A stretch of 64,000 nt of DNA from Brevundimonas diminuta (GTDB lineage: Bacteria > Pseudomonadota > Alphaproteobacteria > Caulobacterales > Caulobacteraceae), in assembly GCF_022654015.1 (NCBI RefSeq), contig NZ_CP073063.1, positions 1,736,001-1,800,000 on the forward strand, read 5' to 3'. Shown piece after piece: positions 44,082 through 52,571 of this stretch. Below the pieces are notes generated by a model, which saw nothing but the letters and a program-made list of their open reading frames with translations, searched no databases and had not been told where the DNA came from. The position numbers were made by a program, and so were the translations under genes. How positions within the stretch are numbered: the first letter of the stretch is position 1; the number at the start of each line of letters is the position of its first letter.

Positions 44082-44206
44082 CCCCCGGCCAGCTTGAGAA
44101 CGCCGCGCAGAAGATAGGCGACCACGCCCAGGACGCCCACGCCCAGCCCCCAGAGCGCGACGAACCAGAGGGCCTGCCGGAGTCCGTTTGTGGGGCCGCG
44201 ACGCAT
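44078..44206 (-). CDS. DUF2474-family small subunit of bd oxidase (CydX-like)
   Basis: 42 aa: a short basic N-terminus, then one membrane helix (LWFVALWGLGVGVLGVVAYL). The ATG overlaps the cydB stop (TGATG) and its stop overlaps the next GTG, a typical position for the DUF2474/CydX-type subunit that stabilises the haem centres of cytochrome bd oxidase. Confidence 0.8.
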   Translation of the reverse strand: MRRGPTNGLRQALWFVALWGLGVGVLGVVAYLLRGVLKLAGG

Positions 44207-45207
44207 CAGTGGTAACCGTCGTCGCCGACCTTGCCGCGGAACACCCAGTAGGCATAGGCGGTGTAGGCGAGGATGATCGGGATCAGGATCAGGGCGCCGA
44301 CCAGCATGAACATCTGGCTGGAGGCTGGGGCGGCGGCCTGCCAGAGGGTGATCTCGTCGGGCACGGCGTAGGGGAAGACGCTCACACCCAGCCCTGCGAA
44401 GGTCACGGCGAACAGGCCGAGCGACAGCAGGAAGGGCCAGACCTCACGCTTCTGACGCATGGTCCAGAAGAAGGCGGCCGCGACGATCAGAACGAGCAAC
44501 GGCACCTGCGCCGTCAGAAGCACGCCGGGCCAGTCGAACCAGCGCCGGGCGTATTCGCCGTCGAGGAACGGGGTGGCCAGGCTGACCGCGCCAATCATCA
44601 GCAGGGTCGCCGGACCCAGCTTCCAGGCCTGGGTGCGGGCGTGAGCCTGAAGCGCGCCATCCGTCTTCATGTTCAGCCAGGTGGCGCCGAGAAGGGCGTA
44701 GCCGACGACAACGGCGGCGCCGGTCAGCAGGCTGAAGGGGCTGAGCCAGTCCCACCAGCCGCCGCCATAGGCGCGACCGGACACTTCGACCCCCTGCAGG
44801 ATGGCCCCCAGGGTGACGCCCTGCGAGAAGGCGGCCAGGAGGGAGCCGCTGAAGAAGGCGACATCCCAGACGGGCTTGGCCCGCACCGTGCGCCAGCGGT
44901 ATTCAAAGGCGACGCCCCGGAAGACCAGCCCCAGCAGCATGGCGATGATCGGCGTGTAGACCGCCGGCATCAGGACCGCATAGGCGAGGGGGAAGGCCGC
45001 GAACAGGCCGCCACCGCCCAGGATCAGCCAGGTCTCGTTGCCGTCCCACACCGGGGCGATCGAGTTCATCGCCTTGTCGCGCTGATCGCCGGCCTTCAGT
45101 GTCGGGAACAGGATGCCGACACCCAGGTCGAACCCGTCCATGACGATGTAGGCGAAGACCGCGAAGGCCAGCAGACCGGCCCAGACTAGGGTCAGATCAA
45201 CGCTCAT
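44206..45207 (-). CDS. cydB: Cytochrome bd-type (CioB) ubiquinol oxidase subunit II
   Basis: 333 aa from the ATG at 45207, overlapping the cydA end. MDGFDLGVGILFP near the N-terminus and WDGNETWLILGGGGLFAAFP are the classic subunit II signatures. About eight membrane helices are present. With CydA it reduces O2 to water using quinol. bd oxidases resist sulfide and cyanide, which explains its place in an operon that oxidises sulfide. Confidence 0.95.
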   Translation of the reverse strand: MSVDLTLVWAGLLAFAVFAYIVMDGFDLGVGILFPTLKAGDQRDKAMNSIAPVWDGNETWLILGGGGLFAAFPLAYAVLMPAVYTPIIAMLLGLVFRGVAFEYRWRTVRAKPVWDVAFFSGSLLAAFSQGVTLGAILQGVEVSGRAYGGGWWDWLSPFSLLTGAAVVVGYALLGATWLNMKTDGALQAHARTQAWKLGPATLLMIGAVSLATPFLDGEYARRWFDWPGVLLTAQVPLLVLIVAAAFFWTMRQKREVWPFLLSLGLFAVTFAGLGVSVFPYAVPDEITLWQAAAPASSQMFMLVGALILIPIILAYTAYAYWVFRGKVGDDGYH

Positions 45208-46624
45208 GATCGGTCTCCTCGCCGGTCGTGATGGGACGGTCGGGGTCGATGGCGGGGGCAGGCGTGATGCCCGCCGTGCGGATCGGCGTTTCCGCCACGC
45301 CCGGCTCGCCGCGATGAGGCGCATGGCTCATCAGACGCAGGATGTAGAAGACCCCGGCGCCGAAGACGGTGAAATAGACCACGGCGAAGGCGGCCAGGGA
45401 GCTCGCGACGGCAGGCGCCGCCAGAGGCGCGGCGCTGTCGGCGGTGCGCAGCAGGCCATAGACGGTCCAGGGCTGGCGGCCGACCTCCGTGGTGATCCAG
45501 CCCGCCAGCACGGCGACGAACCCCATCGGTCCCATGATCAGGGCGAAGCGGTGCAGCCAGGGGGCGTCATAGAGGCGGCTGCGCAGGCGGGCGTACAACC
45601 CCCATAGCCCCAGCAGCAGCATGGCCATGCCCAGTCCCACCATGACGCGGAAGGACCAGAAGACGATCTCCACCGGCGGCCAGTCGGCGCGGGCGATGGT
45701 GTCGAGACCGGCCAAGGGCGCGTTTGGATCATGCTTTAGGATCAGGGACGACAGCTTCGGAACCTCGACCGCGCCATGGACGGTGGCGGCCTCGCGATCG
45801 GGCAGGCCGAACAGGATCAGCGGCGCCCCGTCCGGGTGGCTTTCGAAGTGGCCTTCCATCGCCATGACCTTGGCGGGCTGATGCTCCAGGGTGTTCAGTC
45901 CGTGCGCGTCGCCGATGAAGATCTGAACCGGGGCGGCGACCAGGATCATGCCCATGGCCATGGCGAACATCTTGCGCGCGCCCTTGTTGGTCCGCTCCTT
46001 CATCAGGTGCCAGGCGCCGACCGCGCCGACCACCAGACCGGTCGTCAGATAGGCCGCCAGCAGCATATGGGCGAGGCGATAGGGGAAGGACGGGTTGAAG
46101 ACGATCTTGAACCAGTCGGCCGGGATGAACTGGCCGACCTCATTGATGGCGTAGCCTTGCGGCGTCTGCATCCAGCTGTTGACCGACAGGATCCAGAAGG
46201 CCGAGGCGAAGGTGCCGATGGCGACCATCAGGGTGGCCAGGAAGTGCAGCTTCTTGCCGACGCGGTTCAGGCCGAACAGCATCACGCCCAGGAAACCGGC
46301 CTCAAGGAAGAAGGCGCTGAGCACCTCATAGGCCATCAGGGGGCCGATGACCGGCCCGGCCTTGTCGGAGAAGACCGACCAGTTGGTGCCGAACTGATAG
46401 GACATCACCAGACCCGAGACGACGCCCATGCCGAAGGCGACGGCGAAGATCTTCAGCCAGTATTTGAACAGGTTCAGATAGAGCTCGCGCCCTGTCTTCA
46501 GCCACAGGGCCTCCAGTACAGCCAGATAGCTGGCCAGGCCGATGGAGAAGGCCGGGAAGACGATGTGGAAGGCGACGGTGAAGGCGAACTGCATCCGCGC
46601 CAGGATCAGGGCGTCAAGTTCCAT
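45197..46624 (-). CDS. cydA: Cytochrome bd-type (CioA) ubiquinol oxidase subunit I
   Basis: 475 aa, about nine membrane helices. ARMQFAFTVAFHIVFPAFSI carries the haem b595 His, RLAHMLLAAYLTTG the b558 His, and GRQPWTVYGLLRT is the conserved C-terminal loop. The quinol loop is short, as in CioA-type (cyanide-insensitive) oxidases. It is the seventh gene of the leftward sulfide operon, lying 9 bp after the TauE gene. Confidence 0.95.
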   Translation of the reverse strand: MELDALILARMQFAFTVAFHIVFPAFSIGLASYLAVLEALWLKTGRELYLNLFKYWLKIFAVAFGMGVVSGLVMSYQFGTNWSVFSDKAGPVIGPLMAYEVLSAFFLEAGFLGVMLFGLNRVGKKLHFLATLMVAIGTFASAFWILSVNSWMQTPQGYAINEVGQFIPADWFKIVFNPSFPYRLAHMLLAAYLTTGLVVGAVGAWHLMKERTNKGARKMFAMAMGMILVAAPVQIFIGDAHGLNTLEHQPAKVMAMEGHFESHPDGAPLILFGLPDREAATVHGAVEVPKLSSLILKHDPNAPLAGLDTIARADWPPVEIVFWSFRVMVGLGMAMLLLGLWGLYARLRSRLYDAPWLHRFALIMGPMGFVAVLAGWITTEVGRQPWTVYGLLRTADSAAPLAAPAVASSLAAFAVVYFTVFGAGVFYILRLMSHAPHRGEPGVAETPIRTAGITPAPAIDPDRPITTGEETDHER

Positions 46625-46633
46625 GGTGTGGTC

Positions 46634-47428
46634 TCACCCGATCAGGCCGAGCGCGTCGGCGCTGCGGTAAAGCATATAGAAGGCGACGACGAAGATCAGC
46701 CCGGCGAACACTGTGTTCAATAGGCCTTTTTGTCCTGACAGGGCTTTGGCCAGTCGCGCGCCGACCAAACCGCCCAGTACGCCGCCGCCAATGAACACCG
46801 CCGCCAGGGGCCAGTCGACCCAGCCGTCCAGGGCGTAGTTGAAGGCCGTGGTCAGGCCGAAGGCGGTGACGCCGACCAGCGACGAGCCGACGGCATAGTA
46901 GATCGGCATCCGGGTCGAGACTATCAGGCTGGGCACGATCAGGAAGCCGCCGCCGATGCCGAAGAAGCCCGACATCACGCCCGTGGCCAGGCCTGTGCCG
47001 ACGAGCTTGGGTGCATTGCGGCGATCAAGCTGAACGTTCGGGTCGCCGCCGGCGGAACGGCCCCGCAACATCAGTACGCCCACGATCAGCATCAGGACGG
47101 CGAACAGGGCCAGCAGCTTCTGACCGTCCACGGCCTTGCCCAGGCTCGAACCCAGAAAGGCCCCGAGCACCCCGGCGACCGCGAACAGACTGGCGATCTT
47201 CCATTTCACCGTGCCGTGGCGGGCATGATTGATCACATTGGCGAAGGCGTTGGCGGCCACGGCGAAGGCGCTGGTGCCGATCGCCAGATGCGGCTCCTTG
47301 ACCCCGACCAGATAGACGATCAGCGGCACGGCCAGGATGGACCCGCCGCCGCCGACCAGGCCCAGGGTGAAGCCGACGAGCGAGCCGGCGCCGGCGCCGA
47401 GGCCGTATTGCAGCGGAGACAGGTCCAT
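46634..47428 (-). CDS. TauE/SafE-family sulfite/organosulfonate exporter
   Basis: 264 aa from the ATG at 47428. Eight predicted helices occur as two repeated halves: FTLGLVGGGGSILAVPLIVY in the first and VMSGFFGIGGGFLIVPSLIV in the second, the Gly-rich TauE signature. It probably exports sulfite or thiosulfate formed by the persulfide dioxygenase. It lies between sqr (8 bp) and cydA (9 bp). Confidence 0.92.
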   Translation of the reverse strand: MDLSPLQYGLGAGAGSLVGFTLGLVGGGGSILAVPLIVYLVGVKEPHLAIGTSAFAVAANAFANVINHARHGTVKWKIASLFAVAGVLGAFLGSSLGKAVDGQKLLALFAVLMLIVGVLMLRGRSAGGDPNVQLDRRNAPKLVGTGLATGVMSGFFGIGGGFLIVPSLIVSTRMPIYYAVGSSLVGVTAFGLTTAFNYALDGWVDWPLAAVFIGGGVLGGLVGARLAKALSGQKGLLNTVFAGLIFVVAFYMLYRSADALGLIG

Positions 47429-47436
47429 GATCAGGC

Positions 47437-48714
47437 TCAGGCGACAGCAGGGCGAAGTTGGGGGGCGAGTTCGATGTGGTGGGGTCCGGCCAGCCATTCG
47501 CGACCGCGCAACATCCCAAGCCAGTAGATCTCGGGCAGGGCCTGGGCCTTCAGATGCCAGGCCAGACGGGTCGGCTTCGTGCCGTCGAGCATCCATTTCG
47601 GGAAGCTGGGCAGGAGCTTGCCCCCATAGCCGAACTCGGCCAGCACGATCTTGCCGCGCTCGACCGTGAGCGGACATGAGCCATAGCCGTCATAGACCGC
47701 CCGCATCGGCTGGCCGTCCAGCAGCGACAGCACGTTCTCGGCCACCACGGGCGCCTGTTTGCGGGCGGCCGCAGCGGTCTTGGCGTTGGGCGCCGAACAG
47801 GCGTCGCCCAGACCGAAGACGTTTTCGAACCGCTTGTGACGCAAGGTGGCGTCGTCCACCTCGATCCAGCCGCTTTCGGCGGCCAGCGGACTTTCGCGAA
47901 TGAAGTCCGGCGCGGTCTGCGGCGGGCAGACGTGCAGGAAGTCGAACTCTCGTCGAACCTGACTGACCTCGCCGTCCGCGTTCGTCACGGCGAAGGTCGC
48001 CGTCCTGGCAGGACCATCTACCGCGACCAGTTTCGATCCGAAGTTCAGGTCGATGCGGTATTTGCGGACATATTCCATCAGGGCCGGGACGTAGTCCTTG
48101 ACCCCGAACAGCACGGGCCCGGCGTTGTGGAATTCGATCTCGATGTCGTTTCGGCCGTGGTCGCGCCAGTGATCGGCCGACAGATACATGGCCTTCTGCG
48201 GGGCGCCGGCGCATTTGATCGGCATGGGCGGCTGGGTGAAGATCGCCCGGCCGCTCTGCATCGCCTGCACCAGCTTCCAGGTGTAGGGCGCGGTCTCATA
48301 GCCGTAGTTGGAGGTGACGTTGTTGCGCCCGAGCGTTTCCGCCAGGCCCGGAATGGCGCCCCAGTCCAGCTTCAGTCCCGGCGCCGCGACCAGCATGCGA
48401 TAGCCGATCCAGCGGCCGTCGGTCAGTTCGACGCGATCATGGATGGGGTCGAAAGCCGCGACCGAACCCCGCACCCACTGGGCGCCTTGGGGGATCAGGT
48501 CCTCGGTGCGGCGCCGGGTCCGCTCGGGCGTGAAGACGCCGGCGCCGACCATGGTCCAGCCGGGCTGATAGTAGTGATGTTCGGATGGCTCGACGATGCG
48601 GACGTCGAGACCCGGGCGACGGCGCAGGAGGCTGGCGGCTGTGGCGATGCCGGCGGATCCGCCGCCGACGATCAGGACGTCGCAGGAGTCCAGGGGGGCG
48701 TACTGGGCGCTCAT
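47437..48714 (-). CDS. sqr: Sulfide:quinone oxidoreductase (type II-like)
   Basis: 425 aa. The FAD-binding Rossmann motif is VLIVGGGSAGIATAASLLRR at the N-terminus. Redox Cys candidates are in MPIKCAGAPQKA and LHVCPPQTAPDF, and FGLGDACSAPNAKTAAA binds FAD near the C-terminus. It oxidises sulfide to persulfide and passes electrons to quinone, which CydAB reoxidises. It overlaps the sulfur-transferase gene by 4 bp. Confidence 0.92.
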   Translation of the reverse strand: MSAQYAPLDSCDVLIVGGGSAGIATAASLLRRRPGLDVRIVEPSEHHYYQPGWTMVGAGVFTPERTRRRTEDLIPQGAQWVRGSVAAFDPIHDRVELTDGRWIGYRMLVAAPGLKLDWGAIPGLAETLGRNNVTSNYGYETAPYTWKLVQAMQSGRAIFTQPPMPIKCAGAPQKAMYLSADHWRDHGRNDIEIEFHNAGPVLFGVKDYVPALMEYVRKYRIDLNFGSKLVAVDGPARTATFAVTNADGEVSQVRREFDFLHVCPPQTAPDFIRESPLAAESGWIEVDDATLRHKRFENVFGLGDACSAPNAKTAAAARKQAPVVAENVLSLLDGQPMRAVYDGYGSCPLTVERGKIVLAEFGYGGKLLPSFPKWMLDGTKPTRLAWHLKAQALPEIYWLGMLRGREWLAGPHHIELAPQLRPAVA

Positions 48715-49133
48715 GACGCGGCTCCTTCAAGACGAGAACGCAGGGCGCCGAGGTCGTAGCCGGCGCTCTTGGCGCGGGCGATCAGATGATCGGGGGTTTC
48801 GGCGGCGGCGTTCGCCAGCGCCCACAGGGTGGTGGTGCGCGTGCCGGTGCGGCAGAATCCGAACACGGGCTGGGGCAGGTTGGCCAGAGCCTCGCGGAAA
48901 TCCGCCACGTCCTGGTCGGAGATGGCGCCGCCGACCACGGGAACGTGGGTGAAGGCCAGGCCGGCGGCCTCGGCGGCCTGGCGCAGATCTTCGGCGCTGG
49001 GTTGGCCGGGCTCCTCGCCGTCGGGTCGGTTCGAGATCACCGACCGGAAACCCTGGGCCGCGATGGCGGGCAGGTCTTCCGGGGCGATCTGGGGCGAGGC
49101 GGATAGGGCCTCGTCCAGGGGGCGGATATCCAT
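48711..49133 (-). CDS. TIGR01244-family sulfur transferase / phosphatase-like protein
   Basis: 140 aa. The active-site loop FGFCRTGTRTTTLWA places a Cys-x5-Arg motif as in DSP-type phosphatases and the Blh N-terminal domain; GFRSVISNRPDGEEPGQP is the other family signature. In sulfide operons this domain is thought to move sulfane sulfur. It is coupled to sqr by a 4-bp overlap. Confidence 0.88.
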   Translation of the reverse strand: MDIRPLDEALSASPQIAPEDLPAIAAQGFRSVISNRPDGEEPGQPSAEDLRQAAEAAGLAFTHVPVVGGAISDQDVADFREALANLPQPVFGFCRTGTRTTTLWALANAAAETPDHLIARAKSAGYDLGALRSRLEGAAS

Positions 49134-49162
49134 GGCGTTGTCTCCCTAGAGTCTTTTCTGGT

Positions 49163-49582
49163 TCAGGCGTTTCGGTCGAGCGTCAGGCGGAACAGCGCCA
49201 TGCCGGCCACGAGGGCGCCGACGAAGACGAAGGCCTGCCAGGCGCCGGTCGTCAGGGCCGCCAGCGCCGGGCCGGGGCACAGGCCGACCAGCCCCCAGCC
49301 CAGGCCGAACAGGACGGCCCCGCCGACTAGAGGGGTGTCGATGGTCCGGCCCTCGGGCACATGGAAGGTGTCGGCCGCGACCGGAGCATCCATGCGCCGG
49401 CGGATCAGATAGGCGATGGCGGAGGGGATCAGCGCCCCGCCCATGACGAACGCTAGCGAGGGGTCCCAGGCGCCCGTCACATCCAGGAAGGCCAGGACGC
49501 GGGCCGGGTTGATCATATCCGACACCACCATGCCAGCGCCGAACAGCAGGCCGCACAGGACGGCGACGATCAGCCGGTTCAC
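49163..49582 (-). CDS. YeeE/YedE-family half transporter (DUF6691-like)
   Basis: 139 aa, four membrane helices. GAGMVVSDMINPARVLAFLD and GWGLVGLCPGPALAAL (with the conserved Cys) are typical of the second half of split YeeE/YedE sulfur transporters. The other half is encoded directly upstream with a 4-bp overlap. It is likely to import thiosulfate or related sulfur species. Confidence 0.9.
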   Translation of the reverse strand: MNRLIVAVLCGLLFGAGMVVSDMINPARVLAFLDVTGAWDPSLAFVMGGALIPSAIAYLIRRRMDAPVAADTFHVPEGRTIDTPLVGGAVLFGLGWGLVGLCPGPALAALTTGAWQAFVFVGALVAGMALFRLTLDRNA

Positions 49583-50013
49583 GCCAAGCCTCCCAACAGG
49601 TGGCGGGTGACGAAGACGGTCAGGGCCGCAACCGCCATGAAGACGCCGGTGGCGACGATGGAGCGGGGTGACAGGCGGGCCAGGCCGCAGACGCCGTGGC
49701 CGCTGGTGCAGCCCGAGCCCCAGCGGGTGCCGAAGCCGACGATCAGGCCGCCGAGCACCAGCAGCCAGACCTCCGAAGTGATCTGCACCTCGGGCCTGCG
49801 GATCAGCGCCGAGGCCAGGGCCGCGCCGCCCAGCAGGCCGGCGATGAAAAGCAGGCCCAGGGTGCGCGGCGCGCCTTTCGAAAGGCCGGTCGCAGCGGCG
49901 GTCAGGCCGGAGATCCCGGCCACGCGCCCATTCAGCAATAGGTAGAGACCGGCGGACAGGCCGACCAGCAGGCCGCCGGCCAGCGGCCAGATGAAGGGGA
50001 GGGGCTCAAGCAT
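49579..50013 (-). CDS. YeeE/YedE-family half transporter
   Basis: 144 aa, four membrane helices. GFGTRWGSGCTSGHGVCGLA carries the two conserved Cys of YeeE/YedE (TsuA-like) thiosulfate permeases. It pairs with the DUF6691-like half. It lies 12 bp downstream of the persulfide dioxygenase gene. Confidence 0.92.
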   Translation of the reverse strand: MLEPLPFIWPLAGGLLVGLSAGLYLLLNGRVAGISGLTAAATGLSKGAPRTLGLLFIAGLLGGAALASALIRRPEVQITSEVWLLVLGGLIVGFGTRWGSGCTSGHGVCGLARLSPRSIVATGVFMAVAALTVFVTRHLLGGLA

Positions 50014-50025
50014 CGGGGCCTCGCC

Positions 50026-50967
50026 TCACAGCGCGTTCAGCGGGACCTTGAGGTAGCGCACCCCATTGTCCTCGGGCTCGGGCGGGCGGCCGCCGTTCAT
50101 GTTCACCTGCACCGACGGCAGGATCAACTTGGGCATGGGCAGGGTGGCGTCGCGCTGGGTGCGCATGGCCACGAACTCATCCTCGCTGACGCCATCGCGG
50201 ATATGGATGTTGCCGGTGCGCTGGGCGCCGATGGTGGTCTCCCAGGCGAACTCGGTCCGGCCCGGCGGCGCCTTGTAGTCGTGGCACAGGAAGACCCGCG
50301 CCTCGTCCGGCAGGGAGGTCAGGCGATGGATCGAGCGATACAGGGTCCCGGCGTCGCCGCCGGGGAAGTCGCAGCGCGCCGTGCCGTAGTCGGGCATGAA
50401 CATGGTGTCGCCGGGAAAGACAGCGTCGCCGATGACATAGGCCAGACAGGCCGGGGTATGGCCGGGCACATGCAGCACCGTGGCCTTTAGCCCGCCGATC
50501 TCGAACTGGTCGCCGTCGTTGAACAACTGGTCGAACTGGCTGCCGTCGCGGCGGAAGTCGGTCCCCTCGTTGAAGATCTTGCCGAAGACGGCCTGGACGG
50601 TGAGGATCTCATGGCCAATCGCCAGCTGACCTCCGAGGTTTTCCTGGAGATAGGGCGCCGCCGACAGGTGATCGGCATGGGCGTGCGTCTCGAGCAGCCA
50701 CTGAACCGTGAGACCTTCGGATTTTACGTAATCAATGAGGGCGTCGGCCGAGGCGTGAGAGGTGCGGCCGGACGCCGGATCGTAGTCCAGCACGCTGTCG
50801 ATGATGGCGCACACTTCTGAACCAGGGTCGCGCACGACATGGCTGACGGTGAAGGTGGCCTCGTCGAAGAATGACCTGACGACGGGGCGCTGGCGAGGAT
50901 CGCCCAGCGCGGCGCGCACGATGTCGGCGGCGTGGTCCCGGGCGGGATCGAGGATGGGCGAGGACAT
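50026..50967 (-). CDS. MBL-fold persulfide dioxygenase (ETHE1/Blh-like)
   Basis: 313 aa from the ATG at 50967. The Fe-binding motif is THAHADHLSAAPYL; the others are HVPGHTPACLAYV and GDTMFMPDYGTARCDFPGGD, which identify ETHE1/Blh-type persulfide dioxygenases (glutathione persulfide to sulfite). It is the first gene of the leftward ten-gene operon. Its promoter lies in the divergent region with the peroxiredoxin gene. A paralogue is at 54874-55773. Confidence 0.92.
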   Translation of the reverse strand: MSSPILDPARDHAADIVRAALGDPRQRPVVRSFFDEATFTVSHVVRDPGSEVCAIIDSVLDYDPASGRTSHASADALIDYVKSEGLTVQWLLETHAHADHLSAAPYLQENLGGQLAIGHEILTVQAVFGKIFNEGTDFRRDGSQFDQLFNDGDQFEIGGLKATVLHVPGHTPACLAYVIGDAVFPGDTMFMPDYGTARCDFPGGDAGTLYRSIHRLTSLPDEARVFLCHDYKAPPGRTEFAWETTIGAQRTGNIHIRDGVSEDEFVAMRTQRDATLPMPKLILPSVQVNMNGGRPPEPEDNGVRYLKVPLNAL

Positions 50968-51007
50968 GGCGTGTCTCCGTTTCGGTGACCCAACACATAT
51001 ACCCATT

Positions 51008-51036
51008 CATAGTTCGTGCAAGTATGTATTTTAATG
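51008..51036 (+). promoter_or_regulatory. Candidate persulfide-sensor operator, site 1
   Basis: ATAGTTCGTGCAAGTATGTA and the bases after it match site 2 upstream of the other peroxiredoxin gene at about 22 of 28 positions, in the same orientation relative to the gene. It is in the divergent region between the sulfide operon and peroxiredoxin/arsR genes. The ArsR-type protein encoded at 51728 is the obvious candidate ligand. Confidence 0.55.
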
Positions 51037-51071
51037 TAGCGGAAACGGTGGGAAGCGCTTAGCTTGCGGCT

Positions 51072-51731
51072 ATGGAAACGATCGACACCGGGCCAGCCGT
51101 CTATCCCCCCGCAATGCGCGCCCTGCGCATCAACGACACGGCGCCGGATTTCAGCGCGCGCACGACCCAGGGCGAAAAGCGCCTGAGCGACTACCGTGGC
51201 CGCTGGCTGGTGCTGTTCTCGCATCCGGCGGATTTCACGCCGGTCTGCACCAGCGAGTTCGTGGCCCTGGCCCGGCAGGCCGAGGCCTTCGCGGCGATCA
51301 ACTGCGATCTGATGGCCCTGTCGGTGGACAGTCTGTATTCGCACCTGGCCTGGCTGAAGGACATTTACCGCCGCTTCGGCGTGAAGGTGCCGTTCCCGAT
51401 CATCGAGGATCCCTCCATGGCCATCGGCCAAGCCTTTGGCATGGTCGACGCCGGCTCGAGCGACAGCGCGACGGTGCGCGCCACCTTCGTGATCGACCCC
51501 GACGGCGTGGTGCGCGCCATCAGCTGGTATCCGATGAACATCGGCCGCTCGGTTGATGAACTGCTTCGCCTCGTCACCGCCTTGCAGACGTCTGACCGTG
51601 AGGCGGCCTCCACGCCAGCAGGCTGGACGCCCGGCGACGCCCTGCTGGAGCCGGCCGCCACCACCCTGGACGCCGCCATCGCCGATGGTGACGGCGATGC
51701 GCCCTGGTACTATCGCGAGCGCCGCGCATGA
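51072..51731 (+). CDS. Peroxiredoxin (1-Cys Prx6-like)
   Basis: 219 aa. FSHPADFTPVCTSEF holds the peroxidatic Cys in the PxxxT/SxxC motif; the C-terminal extension with WYPMNIGRSVDELLRL is Prx6-type. It reduces peroxides and possibly persulfides. The ATG at 51072 has no strong ribosome site; an ATG at 51114 matches the paralogue better and could be the true start. It overlaps arsR by 4 bp. Confidence 0.9.
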   Translation: METIDTGPAVYPPAMRALRINDTAPDFSARTTQGEKRLSDYRGRWLVLFSHPADFTPVCTSEFVALARQAEAFAAINCDLMALSVDSLYSHLAWLKDIYRRFGVKVPFPIIEDPSMAIGQAFGMVDAGSSDSATVRATFVIDPDGVVRAISWYPMNIGRSVDELLRLVTALQTSDREAASTPAGWTPGDALLEPAATTLDAAIADGDGDAPWYYRERRA

Positions 51732-52147
51732 CCGACGATCAAGCGGCCGCCACGGAGCGGTTGAAGGAAAAGGCGCCGGAGGCCGCAGAGCTGTTGCGCC
51801 AGCTGGCCAACGCCAACCGGCTGCTGATCCTGTGCCATATCGCCGAGGAGGAGCGCTCGGTGGGGCAGCTCGAGGCGGACCTGGGCATCAAACAGCCGGC
51901 CCTGTCCCAGCAGCTGGCTGAGCTGCGCCAGTATGGCCTGGTCAAGACCCGCCGTCAGTCCCGCTCGATCTTCTATTCGATCGCCGACGACCGGGCCCAG
52001 GCGGTGATGGGCATGCTCTACGAAATCTTCTGCGGCGATGCGAAGGCGGTCGGCGCGCGCGTCGCCGCCCCGGCGCCCCGCCCATCGACCCCGGCTCGCG
52101 GCGACACGGCTCAGTTCGCGCGCATCACCGCTGTCGCACGTCGCTGA
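51728..52147 (+). CDS. ArsR-family persulfide-responsive repressor (BigR/SqrR-like)
   Basis: 139 aa. The winged helix has LGIKQPALSQQLAELRQYGL as recognition helix. Cys36 (LLILCHIAEEE) and Cys102 (LYEIFCGD) sit exactly where BigR/SqrR proteins form a tetrasulfide bond with persulfides. This predicts derepression of the sulfide operon under sulfide. It is coupled to the peroxiredoxin gene. The C-terminal ~35 residues are an extra disordered tail. Confidence 0.88.
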   Translation: MTDDQAAATERLKEKAPEAAELLRQLANANRLLILCHIAEEERSVGQLEADLGIKQPALSQQLAELRQYGLVKTRRQSRSIFYSIADDRAQAVMGMLYEIFCGDAKAVGARVAAPAPRPSTPARGDTAQFARITAVARR

Positions 52148-52172
52148 CGGCCAACCCGTACAGGAGACTCTC

Positions 52173-52568
52173 GTGAAGGGCTTCATCGACAATATCGAAC
52201 GTCTGACGGAAGAAAACACAGACTTTCGCCGTGTTCTCTACACCGGCCACAATCTGCAGCTCGTGCTCATGGCCATTCCGTCCGGTCAGGAGATCGGCGA
52301 AGAGGTCCACGACGACCGCGACCAGTTCTTCCGCATCGAGGCGGGCGAGGGCGAAATCTGGATCGATGGCGTTCGTCACCCCGTGAAGGCGGACGACGGC
52401 GTCATCGTCCCCCAAGGCGCCCGGCACAATGTGGTCAGCACGGGTTCCCAGCCGCTTCGGCTCTACACCCTCTATGGCCCGCCGGAGCATCTCGACGGGA
52501 CGGTTCACGCCACGGTGGAAGAGGCCTCCGCCGACCACGAGCACTTCGACGGCCACACGACCGAATAA
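52173..52568 (+). CDS. Cupin-fold protein
   Basis: 131 aa from a GTG at 52173, preceded by AGGAGA. GEEVHDDRDQFFRIEAGEGE and VPQGARHNVV are the two cupin motifs with His and Glu ligands, so it probably binds a metal. Small cupins of this type are common next to stress genes. The substrate is unknown. It is the third gene of the peroxiredoxin-arsR transcript and converges with the L,D-transpeptidase gene. Confidence 0.85.
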   Translation: MKGFIDNIERLTEENTDFRRVLYTGHNLQLVLMAIPSGQEIGEEVHDDRDQFFRIEAGEGEIWIDGVRHPVKADDGVIVPQGARHNVVSTGSQPLRLYTLYGPPEHLDGTVHATVEEASADHEHFDGHTTE

Positions 52569-52571
52569 CCG

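Noticed and set aside
44188..46723. Long open readings on the plus strand opposite cydB and cydA
   Set aside because: Composition is Gly/Gln/Asp-rich and typical of antisense GC3 shadows; the minus strand encodes clear bd oxidase subunits.
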